From the NCBI GenBank assembly GCA_028694305.1, contig JAQUTO010000022.1:1-10247 (forward strand): 10,247 bases of DNA, written 5' to 3'. The DNA comes from Bacilli bacterium. GTDB taxonomy: Bacteria; Bacillota_I; Bacilli_A; RFN20; UBA1709. Within the stretch, counting starts at the first letter, position 1. The number at the start of each line of letters is the position of its first letter. The translations under genes and the position numbers were made by a program. Below the pieces are notes generated by a model. It had not been told where the DNA came from, searched no databases, and was given only the letters and a program-made list of their open reading frames with translations. Positions 1-5,964 of the stretch are shown one piece after another.

Positions 1-2
1 AC

Positions 3-440
3 AACTGTGTCAACAATTGTGGTACTAGACATCGCCATTAAAACTAAATTACCACGATTTGTAACTTCAACCTTCTCAGCTTCCACACAAATCCACTTTC
101 TTGGATTAATGTTTTCTTTAATTGCAGTGACAACAGCATTCACATCTTCACCATCAGCAACTCTTACTAAAACAATTGAGTGCGCAATGGATCCAATCAT
201 TGGTTCACTAGCAGTTCCTTCACTAAACTTGAAGGTTGTTCCTAAGAAATACTCGATATTGTCTGTTGTTAATTCAGTATTATTTAACATCATGGGTAGT
301 TCATCTGCTGGAACATCAGCATAAACTTTCTCCATTAATTCAGTTGTAGTACCTTCGACATTCTTACTACCACAAGCAACAACACCTAAACTTAAAGCTA
401 ATCCTAACGTAACTAGACCTAAACTTTTAATTTTTCTCAT
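3..440 (-). CDS. DUF4358-type lipoprotein, C-terminus beyond the window
   Basis: This is the N-terminal 146 codons of a secreted lipoprotein; the rest lies left of the window. Residues 1-22 are a lipoprotein signal peptide: a basic start (MRKIK), a hydrophobic core, and the lipobox VVAC with Cys23 as the expected lipidation site. The mature part carries blocks typical of DUF4358 proteins: a YADVPADELPMM stretch shortly after the signal, a HSIVLVRVADGEDV segment, and NPRKWICVEAEKV followed by NRGNLVLMAMS. The function of that family is not known to me. The ATG at 438-440 is supported by a strong GGGAGG Shine-Dalgarno at 450-455. A 202-nt leader separates it from the patatin gene, so it is probably transcribed or controlled on its own. 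The family call rests on remembered motifs; the lipoprotein call is firm. Confidence 0.85.
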   Translation of the reverse strand, partial: MRKIKSLGLVTLGLALSLGVVACGSKNVEGTTTELMEKVYADVPADELPMMLNNTELTTDNIEYFLGTTFKFSEGTASEPMIGSIAHSIVLVRVADGEDVNAVVTAIKENINPRKWICVEAEKVEVTNRGNLVLMAMSSTTIVDTV

Positions 441-471
441 TTTTAATTTCCTCCCTATAAAATGCAAAAAT

Positions 472-494
472 AAAAAGCAACTTCCGTTGTTTTT
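472..494 (-). terminator. Weak terminator-like or attenuator hairpin
   Basis: On the minus strand CAAC-GGAA-GTTG forms a four-pair stem closed by a GNRA-type loop, and it extends through A5/T5 pairing past one bulged C. A T-rich run follows. It lies before the lipoprotein Shine-Dalgarno, so it could end transcription from ychF-patatin or act as an attenuator. The stem is AT-rich and weak. Confidence 0.3.
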
Positions 495-612
495 ACGCCA
501 ATCAAGAGAATGGCAAGTGTGACAATTGTATGTTATCTGCTATTTAAGGCTTAGTCGAAACACCTTTGATAACCGAGTTTCTTATTTGTCTCCAACAACC
601 TAATGCGCTAAA
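492..612 (-). ncRNA. Candidate structured leader or small RNA (unassigned)
   Basis: The 202-nt gap between the patatin gene and the lipoprotein has no credible ORF. Read on the minus strand it shows mutually compatible pairings: an outer helix of TTTA(g)CGC (612-605) with GCGTAAA (498-492), one base bulged; a hairpin GAAAC/GTTTC (581-577 with 561-557); and the hairpin's loop sequence GTTATC (573-568), perfectly complementary to GATAAC (537-532), which would make a pseudoknot. A competing GCCA/TGGC hairpin (514-511 with 500-497) overlaps the outer helix, as in an alternative fold. It matches no riboswitch class whose core I can recall. Six-base complements arise by chance in 200 nt, so this is a candidate only. 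Confidence 0.3.
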
Positions 613-642
613 TCTCTTTTTTATTGTAAAAACCGTCTTTTT

Positions 643-1512
643 CTATTTTTTTATATCTTTTAAGCAGTAATAGTTAGCATATTTAGGTGGTAAATGGCGA
701 ATCTTGGTACGCCACCACTCTTTAATCCTTTCCCAGATTGATGTCTCAAAATAATCAATTGATTCTAAATATTCAATCAATTGTTTAGCATTATCATATC
801 CTTGTTGAATTCTTTCTAGTGAAATCTTGGCATCAAAACCCAAAGTACCTTTCCAAGTTCCAGATTCCAAGACCGTTTCATCAACAAAATCAATTATATG
901 TGTTGTTTGATATTCTTTTGGCCGTGGTGCTCCATTGCTTCCTAACGGAATGACAAAAATTAAGTCATATTGTTCTTTAATTAGTGGTTGAATTGGACAA
1001 TTATCGCTTTGATACCCATCTGAATATTGATGATCATTGATTAATACCGGTGGAAAAACTTTTGGAATCGCACTTGAAGCCGAAATAATCTTTATAATAT
1101 CGCCGACACTTTGTTGACTCAACTTAAAAATCTCACCTCTCCCCACTGTTTCATCATAAGTTGAAACAAAGAGATCAAGTGAGCTATTCGAAAGTGTAGT
1201 TAAGTCAATATCTTGAAAAATGGCTAGCATTCCTTCTCTTGAAAAAATGCTAAAAGAGCCTTTTTGAAAATATTCACGCACATTCTTAAGAGTTAGGATT
1301 TGGCTTCGCTTAAGCCCTGTCCAAATTTCTTCAGCCATTTCAACATTGCCACTAGCTAATAGTGACAAGTTTAATGCGCCAATTGAATTAGCAGAAATCC
1401 CCTGAATTTGCGCTACAAATCCGCGTTCTTTCAAGTATTTATAAACCCCGATTTGGTAAGAGCCTTTACCGCCCCCACCACCGAGAACTAATCCGACTTT
1501 TTTAAACTTCAT
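643..1512 (-). CDS. Patatin-like phospholipase family protein
   Basis: A predicted lipid acyl hydrolase of 289 aa using the Ser-Asp dyad of the patatin family. The oxyanion loop is the glycine run LGGGGGKG at residues 10-17. The nucleophile is most likely Ser43 in A-N-S-I-G (41-45) followed by ALN; the usual first Gly of GxSxG is Ala here. The dyad Asp is Asp165 in SDGYQSDNCPI, with DGY in place of the common DGG or DGA. No signal peptide is visible, so it should be cytoplasmic or act at the inner face of the membrane. Its ATG lies 2 nt after the ychF stop and no Shine-Dalgarno is visible within 15 nt upstream, so translation is probably coupled to ychF. The family is sure; the substrate (phospholipid, lysolipid or other ester) cannot be told. 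Confidence 0.9.
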   Translation of the reverse strand: MKFKKVGLVLGGGGGKGSYQIGVYKYLKERGFVAQIQGISANSIGALNLSLLASGNVEMAEEIWTGLKRSQILTLKNVREYFQKGSFSIFSREGMLAIFQDIDLTTLSNSSLDLFVSTYDETVGRGEIFKLSQQSVGDIIKIISASSAIPKVFPPVLINDHQYSDGYQSDNCPIQPLIKEQYDLIFVIPLGSNGAPRPKEYQTTHIIDFVDETVLESGTWKGTLGFDAKISLERIQQGYDNAKQLIEYLESIDYFETSIWERIKEWWRTKIRHLPPKYANYYCLKDIKK

Positions 1513-1514
1513 AA

Positions 1515-2618
1515 TTATACATTAAATCTAAAGAAGACAATATCTCCATCTTGCATAATATATTCTTTACCTTCAATTCTATAGCGCCCATGTTCCTTAA
1601 CACCAGCGACTGTAGAATATTTCATTAAGTCCTCATAACTATAAACTTCAGCTTTAATAAAACCTCTTTCAAAGTCGGTATGAATAATTCCGGCACATCT
1701 TGGTGCGGTTGATCCAACTTTAAAAGTCCAAGCCCTTGTCTCATCTGGTCCGGTAGTAAAGAAAGTCTCTAATCCTAAGAGTTTATAAGCGGCTTTGACA
1801 ACTTTATCAAGTCCAGCTTCTTTAACTCCCATGGCTTCTAGATATTCTTGACGATCTTTCTTATCTAAAGCCGCAATTTCTTCTTCAGTTCTTGCACAAA
1901 TAGGAACAATACTTGCTCCTTCTTGTACGGCCACTGCCTTTAAAGCCATAAAATGGGGATTCTTAGTAGCATCAGCCATATCTTGTTCACTGACGTTAGC
2001 AACATAAATAGTTGGTTTCGCTGTTAAAAGATTAAATCCCCTTGCAATTAAGGCCTGTTCTTTAGTTAGTTCAACTGAACGAGCCGGTAAACCTTTTAAC
2101 AAAGGCTCCTCAATCATTTTTAAAACTTCATATTCTTGTTGCGACTCTTTATCTTTAGTAACTTGAGCCTTTTTTTCAACTTTACCGATTCTTTTTTGAA
2201 TAACATCAAGATCAGCAAAAACTAGTTCAAGATTAATGGTTTCGGCATCACGTTTAGGATCTACACTCCCATCAACGTGAACAATATCTGGGTCATCAAA
2301 GCAACGCACAACATGGATGATAGCATCGCATTCCCGAATATTTGCTAAGAATTGGTTGCCTAAACCCTCACCTTTACTGGCTCCTTTAACTAAACCTGCA
2401 ATATCTGTAAACTCAAAAGTAGCAGATATAGTTCTTTCTGATTTAAACATATTAGTTAAAACTTGCACTCTTTCATCATTGACTTCAACTGTTCCTTTAT
2501 TTGGAGCAATAGTCGCAAATGGATAGTTAGCAGCTTCGACTTGTGAATTAGTAATGGCATTAAACAAAGTTGACTTACCAACATTAGGCATTCCAACAAT
2601 TCCGGCTGTTAATGGCAT
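1515..2618 (-). CDS. ychF: Redox-regulated ATPase YchF (Obg-like)
   Basis: A 367-aa protein of the universally conserved YchF/OLA1 family, a cytoplasmic P-loop NTPase that prefers ATP, associates with ribosomes and is linked to translation and stress responses. The P-loop is GMPNVGKS at residues 9-16, the switch II region is DIAGLVKGA at 72-80, and the NKxD position reads NVSE (208-211), the change that gives this family its ATP preference. A coiled-coil insertion lies around residues 130-200. The C-terminal TGS domain (about 283-366) contains the conserved RAWTFKVGSTAP and ends in FFRFNV. Length is typical. The ATG has a GAGGTGATC Shine-Dalgarno, and an extended -10 promoter stands about 25 nt upstream. 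It leads a two-gene unit with the patatin-like gene. Confidence 0.97.
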   Translation of the reverse strand: MPLTAGIVGMPNVGKSTLFNAITNSQVEAANYPFATIAPNKGTVEVNDERVQVLTNMFKSERTISATFEFTDIAGLVKGASKGEGLGNQFLANIRECDAIIHVVRCFDDPDIVHVDGSVDPKRDAETINLELVFADLDVIQKRIGKVEKKAQVTKDKESQQEYEVLKMIEEPLLKGLPARSVELTKEQALIARGFNLLTAKPTIYVANVSEQDMADATKNPHFMALKAVAVQEGASIVPICARTEEEIAALDKKDRQEYLEAMGVKEAGLDKVVKAAYKLLGLETFFTTGPDETRAWTFKVGSTAPRCAGIIHTDFERGFIKAEVYSYEDLMKYSTVAGVKEHGRYRIEGKEYIMQDGDIVFFRFNV

Positions 2619-2642
2619 ATGATCACCTCATTTAGCATAAAT

Positions 2643-2651
2643 ATAATAGCA
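2643..2651 (-). promoter_or_regulatory. Extended -10 promoter for ychF
   Basis: On the minus strand the sequence reads TGC-TATTAT, an extended -10 element. Initiation should fall near 2636, giving a leader of under 20 nt that just includes the GAGGTG Shine-Dalgarno. There is no clear -35, which is acceptable for extended -10 promoters. It lies directly downstream of the csp terminator. Confidence 0.55.
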
Positions 2652-2658
2652 CAACAGC

Positions 2659-2686
2659 AAAAAAAAGACCACCTAAGTGGTCTTTT
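2659..2686 (-). terminator. Rho-independent terminator after the cold-shock gene
   Basis: A perfect ten-pair stem, AAAAGACCAC (2663-2672) with GTGGTCTTTT (2677-2686) around a CTAA loop. On the minus strand it is followed by an unbroken run of eight T. It starts about 22 nt after the csp stop. Read on the plus strand it also has T residues after the stem, but no plus-strand gene runs into it. Confidence 0.9.
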
Positions 2687-2708
2687 CTTTCAATTTACTC
2701 TTGCTAAA

Positions 2709-2906
2709 TTAAAGCTTACGAATATTTGAAGCTCTTGGGCCTCTGTCTGATTCGCTGACGTCAAATTCGACTTCTTCGCCAGGTTCTGCAGTTTTGAAAC
2801 CCTCAACTTGTAATTCGGAGTAGTGGAAAAATACGTCTTTGCCTTCTTCACTTGTGATGAATCCAAAGCCTTTTTCCTTGTTGAACATCTTGACTTTACC
2901 TTTCAT
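2709..2906 (-). CDS. Cold-shock domain protein (CspA family)
   Basis: A 65-aa single cold-shock domain protein, the usual length, that binds single-stranded RNA and DNA and acts as an RNA chaperone or antiterminator in the cytoplasm. RNP1 is KGFGFI at residues 12-17 and RNP2 is VFFHY at 25-29. The C-terminus GPRASNIRKL matches the family's GPQAxNV ending. One oddity is that the usual KWFN near residue 7 reads KMFN, so a nucleic-acid-stacking Trp is replaced by Met. The Shine-Dalgarno is AGAGG, nine nt before the ATG. The gene appears to be its own transcription unit: extended -10 promoter at 2963-2970, a leader starting with a hairpin, and a strong terminator after the stop. Confidence 0.96.
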   Translation of the reverse strand: MKGKVKMFNKEKGFGFITSEEGKDVFFHYSELQVEGFKTAEPGEEVEFDVSESDRGPRASNIRKL

Positions 2907-2934
2907 TAAAAATAACCTCTAACTTTCGTTTTCT

Positions 2935-2956
2935 GTATCACTTGTTCTAGCGATAC
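2935..2956 (-). promoter_or_regulatory. 5' leader hairpin of the cold-shock mRNA
   Basis: On the minus strand GTATCGCT pairs with AGTGATAC around an AGAACA loop, eight pairs including one G-U. The predicted start site, 7 nt after the -10, falls at 2956-2957, so the transcript would begin with or one base before this stem. A hairpin at the extreme 5' end can protect mRNA from 5'-end-dependent decay; a temperature-sensing role is also possible. Both roles are inference. Confidence 0.5.
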
Positions 2957-2962
2957 TCAATC

Positions 2963-2970
2963 ATTATAGC
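2963..2970 (-). promoter_or_regulatory. Extended -10 promoter for the cold-shock gene
   Basis: The minus strand reads TG-C-TATAAT (TATAAT at 2968-2963, the TG just before it at 2971-2970), a perfect -10 with the extended TGn motif and no recognisable -35. It gives a leader of about 50 nt. It shares a 13-nt block with one mismatch (GTTGTGCTATAAT against GTTGTGCTATTAT) with the ychF promoter. Confidence 0.7.
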
Positions 2971-2998
2971 ACAACTTTATTTTAATTTGGTATTTTTT

Positions 2999-4132
2999 TT
3001 ATTTTTTTTTGTAATTTACAATATAATCGCAAATATGTTCAGCATTATCGTGGTACGGAGATGCCTCCATTGCTTGTTGAATAATGGTTAGTTTTTGAGG
3101 ATTAACTATAAAATTCTCGATATTTGAGGCCAAATGCTCCATTTTAGGATCATAGATTGCCATACCTTTGCTTTCTAAATACTCAATGTTGTGAATTTCG
3201 TGATATGGTGGAACAAAAGGGACATAAATTGGTAAATGCATTTTGATGGCCTCGGTAGTAGAAATGCCTCCAGCTTTGCCAATATAGATATCACTTACTG
3301 CCATATATTCTTTGATTGTGTCAACATGGCCTAAATTATAAATCTTATGATTGCTATTTGGGTGTTTAACAATATACCGAGCCACTTTACGTTTAGATTC
3401 TTTGTTATTACCATTGACCATAATTAGTTGTAATGGCTCTTTTAAACTCTCAATTCTTTGCAGTAATTCTTTGTTTCGCCCTAATCCTGTTCCGCCATTC
3501 ATAACTAATATCGTAAATATTTGGGGATCTAGTAGTAAATCTAACTTAGCTAAGTCTCGATTGCCATCTTCATACTTCTTGAAGACTGGAATCCCGGTTG
3601 GAACAAAAAGGTTTGGATCTAAATTTCTTGTTTCTAACTGTTTATGGATTTCTTTACAAGAAGTAAAGATGCCATCCATGTTATACGCATTCTCCCAATG
3701 TGGAAGCAAGGCATAATCAGTTACCACAGCATATATTGGACATTTTATTTCACCCTGTTCTTTTAAGTAACTGGTGACAGCAACCCCGTATGGGTGAGTT
3801 GAAACAATAGCATCTGGCTGAAATTGTTTAATTTTATCTAAGACTATTTTTTTGGCTTTTAAAGCTATTTGTCTTGAACCATTTTTATGACAATTTGGAG
3901 CTTGTCTCATGATATAATGGTATTCTTTTTGCATGGTTTTAGGAAAACACTTGAGTAACCAAAAATAAAACTCATTATTAAAAAACGATAAGAGACGATG
4001 ACGAGGATTATACATATCCATCACTTCTGTCTCTACTTGGCCCGAATATTTATTTTTGAATTCTTCTTCAATCGCATAAGCGGCCATATTATGACCCGCT
4101 CCTGCTTTTGTTGTGAGAATTAAAATTTTCAT
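2999..4132 (-). CDS. UgtP/MGDG-synthase-like diacylglycerol glycosyltransferase
   Basis: A 377-aa GT28-type glycosyltransferase resembling processive diacylglycerol glucosyltransferases (UgtP/YpfP) and plant MGDG synthases. These move sugar from a UDP-sugar to diacylglycerol at the cytoplasmic face, making glycolipids and lipoteichoic-acid anchors. The N-terminal MGDG-synthase domain (about 1-170) has TKAGAGH at 8-14, STHPYGVAV at 111-119 and VVTDY at 136-140. The C-terminal half (about 205-360) has NGGTGLGRN at 212-220 and the nucleotide-sugar motif KAGGISTTEAI at 286-296, with VPPYHEIHN at 307-315 in the PGQE-like position. I chose the ATG at 4130-4132 because it has an AGGGGTGGG Shine-Dalgarno and starts right at the domain. 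A GTG at 4178-4180 overlapping the ABC stop would add 16 residues with no matching domain. Sugar and acceptor specificity are unproven. Confidence 0.85.
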   Translation of the reverse strand: MKILILTTKAGAGHNMAAYAIEEEFKNKYSGQVETEVMDMYNPRHRLLSFFNNEFYFWLLKCFPKTMQKEYHYIMRQAPNCHKNGSRQIALKAKKIVLDKIKQFQPDAIVSTHPYGVAVTSYLKEQGEIKCPIYAVVTDYALLPHWENAYNMDGIFTSCKEIHKQLETRNLDPNLFVPTGIPVFKKYEDGNRDLAKLDLLLDPQIFTILVMNGGTGLGRNKELLQRIESLKEPLQLIMVNGNNKESKRKVARYIVKHPNSNHKIYNLGHVDTIKEYMAVSDIYIGKAGGISTTEAIKMHLPIYVPFVPPYHEIHNIEYLESKGMAIYDPKMEHLASNIENFIVNPQKLTIIQQAMEASPYHDNAEHICDYIVNYKKK

Positions 4133-4159
4133 GTTACCCACCCCTAAAAGAGTAAGTCC

Positions 4160-4188
4160 ATTATAACTAAAAAACCTCACTCATGCAA
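4160..4188 (-). promoter_or_regulatory. Possible internal promoter for the glycosyltransferase
   Basis: On the minus strand a perfect TATAAT (4165-4160) follows TTGCAT (4188-4183) with an exact 17-nt spacer. The -35 matches only three of six bases and lies in the last codons of the ABC gene. The predicted start near 4153 falls between the two possible start codons, so this transcript could use only the ATG at 4132. Confidence 0.45.
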
Positions 4189-5964
4189 ATTAGAGTTGAT
4201 ATTATTGTTGAAGATAGAATAAAAAGGCAAAATATCCACGATAATCATTGATAAAAACACAATAATCATAACTATTAACATAGTTTTAATGTTAAAAGAA
4301 ACCACCAAATCCTGAGCATCTAATAAAGTTTGGAAAACACTATTCATCATAACAAGCCCTATCGTGGTGCTAACAAAAGTAATTATCACTGTTAAACTAC
4401 CTCGCACGACAATCTCAATCGATAACACCTTAATAATATCAAGATAGTTCCACCCTTGTAATTCTAATAATCCGATTTGTTTTTTTCTTTCTAGTAAATC
4501 CAATATACTGATTGTCATTACTCCAAGTAAGGAAATAATGAAACTAAGTCCACAAAAGACAATGATTCCTTTCTTAAGGCCCCCAACTATGTTTTCAATT
4601 GGTTCATATAAACTTTGATAAACATGGTTAATTATATAAGAACTAGCTCCTACCACCTGAATTGGTTCTTCACTATAGAGATAAAGGTACTTCCCTGAGG
4701 TAGTTTCCTCAAATAAAAAGGCAAATAAAGATAAATCTTTGGTTTTTATCACATAACTTTTTCCCTCAATCATCATTTTTGATGAAAAAATCATGATATA
4801 CTTCTCATCCTTTAGTAAAGTTAGATGCTTAATTTCTCCCAATTCCTCGTAAAGAGGCCGAGAAATAAGGTATGGTTGATTAATTTCTGAATCAAAAATT
4901 ACCTGAAAATAAAGATAACCTAATTCTTGACTAAAAACACCTACAAGCAAACTCCCAGTTTCTTTATCACAAATAACGCCTTTCGTTTCATCACAAATAA
5001 GCCCATAATCTAAGTCTTTTTGTCTAAAATAGTCTAAATCTTTTTGGGTTAGTGCGCTCTCATCCTTTTTGGAGACTAAATAAACATTATTACTAACATC
5101 TTTTTTGATGCTGCTTTCAAAGTACTTTAGAAAGCCTTGGCAAAGAGATAACGATAAGCAGAGCCCCGCTAACCCTCCAGCCAACATCATAGCAAAAGTA
5201 ATTGTTCTTTTATAATTAGCTTTAATAAAGGAAACCCCCATTTTTATGGCTAAGTCACCCTTTAAGGGCTTATTCTTATTAAGTTTGAGCGGAAGCGCAG
5301 GAGCTTCAACCACATTTTCTTCTTTAATCTTACCATCTTCAATCGTTAGGATTACATCAGCGATGCCATTTACATAGTTTAGATCATGGCTAACCATGAT
5401 AATAATCCGATTCTTCTTCAGTTGCTCTAGTTCTTGACGAATGATTTCTTTATTCTTACTATCTAACGCACTGGTGGCTTCATCTAACAAAAGGATTTGC
5501 TTCCGCGCCAATATCCCCCTACAAAAAGAGACTCTTTGAACCTCTCCCCCAGAATATTTGAGCATGTTCTTATCGTTGTAACTGTTTAGATTAAAGTGGT
5601 TTAGTGTGCTAGAAATCAGACCCTTGGGCACCAAATCACCATTCAGATAATGTGGTAAATTGATATTACTATAGCAATCTAGATAATCAAACATTATCGG
5701 TGTTTGATAAACGTATGAAATCCAATTATTACGGATATCATTAGCGTTAGATTTAGTAACTCTGGTGTTATTGATTCGGTAAACGCCTTGATAATCAAAA
5801 TCCAATAATCCAATGATGTTTAGTAGGGTCGTTTTCCCGCTTCCTGATGCTCCTACAATTGCATAGATTGTACCTTCAATGAAATCATACGAGATGTTAT
5901 CAAGAATCTTGTTATTCCCACCCAAAGCTTTGAACACTTTGGTAATATTTCTTAACCTAATCAT
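4177..5964 (-). CDS. ABC transporter, fused ATPase and FtsX/MacB-type permease (second of pair)
   Basis: A 595-aa MacB-like fusion. Residues 1-220 are the ATPase: Walker A GASGSGKT (38-45), Q-loop Gln87, signature YSGGEVQR (137-144), Walker B ILLLDEAT (157-164) with catalytic Glu162, and switch His193. The first membrane segment is about 253-276, then an outside domain of roughly 185 residues, then three segments near 464-487, 518-541 and 560-582. LLERKKQIGLLELQGW after the second segment is the FtsX-type cytoplasmic loop. Such proteins usually drive mechanical transport or extraction at the membrane rather than classic import. The ATG at 5962-5964 overlaps the previous stop by 8 nt (ATGATTAG); an upstream GTG at 5976 is possible but would precede the normal domain start. 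The outside domain holds two 8-residue tandem repeats. Substrate unknown. Confidence 0.9.
   Translation of the reverse strand: MIRLRNITKVFKALGGNNKILDNISYDFIEGTIYAIVGASGSGKTTLLNIIGLLDFDYQGVYRINNTRVTKSNANDIRNNWISYVYQTPIMFDYLDCYSNINLPHYLNGDLVPKGLISSTLNHFNLNSYNDKNMLKYSGGEVQRVSFCRGILARKQILLLDEATSALDSKNKEIIRQELEQLKKNRIIIMVSHDLNYVNGIADVILTIEDGKIKEENVVEAPALPLKLNKNKPLKGDLAIKMGVSFIKANYKRTITFAMMLAGGLAGLCLSLSLCQGFLKYFESSIKKDVSNNVYLVSKKDESALTQKDLDYFRQKDLDYGLICDETKGVICDKETGSLLVGVFSQELGYLYFQVIFDSEINQPYLISRPLYEELGEIKHLTLLKDEKYIMIFSSKMMIEGKSYVIKTKDLSLFAFLFEETTSGKYLYLYSEEPIQVVGASSYIINHVYQSLYEPIENIVGGLKKGIIVFCGLSFIISLLGVMTISILDLLERKKQIGLLELQGWNYLDIIKVLSIEIVVRGSLTVIITFVSTTIGLVMMNSVFQTLLDAQDLVVSFNIKTMLIVMIIVFLSMIIVDILPFYSIFNNNINSNLHE

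Noticed and set aside
7..324. Plus-strand open frame of about 105 codons
   Set aside because: It lies opposite the lipoprotein gene, whose signal peptide, lipobox, Shine-Dalgarno and family motifs are clear. The plus-strand frame has no ribosome site and no recognisable domain.
478..489. GGAA tetraloop hairpin considered as part of an SRP RNA
   Set aside because: The conserved asymmetric loops and flanking bases of SRP RNA domain IV are missing; only the GNRA-type loop is shared.
510..556. Short plus-strand ORF of 14 codons in the leader
   Set aside because: It has no Shine-Dalgarno, is too short to support, and there is no plus-strand promoter or neighbour.
580..605. M-box-like start (TTAGGTTGTTGGAG) in the lipoprotein leader
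   Set aside because: Only a few bases resemble the magnesium riboswitch; the rest of the M-box core is absent and the downstream gene is not a metal transporter.
2317..2526. Plus-strand open frame of about 69 codons
   Set aside because: It is antisense to the conserved G domain of ychF and has no start signal or domain.
3351..3716. Plus-strand open frame of about 121 codons
   Set aside because: It is antisense to the glycosyltransferase's conserved C-terminal domain, has no Shine-Dalgarno, and its translation shows no domain.
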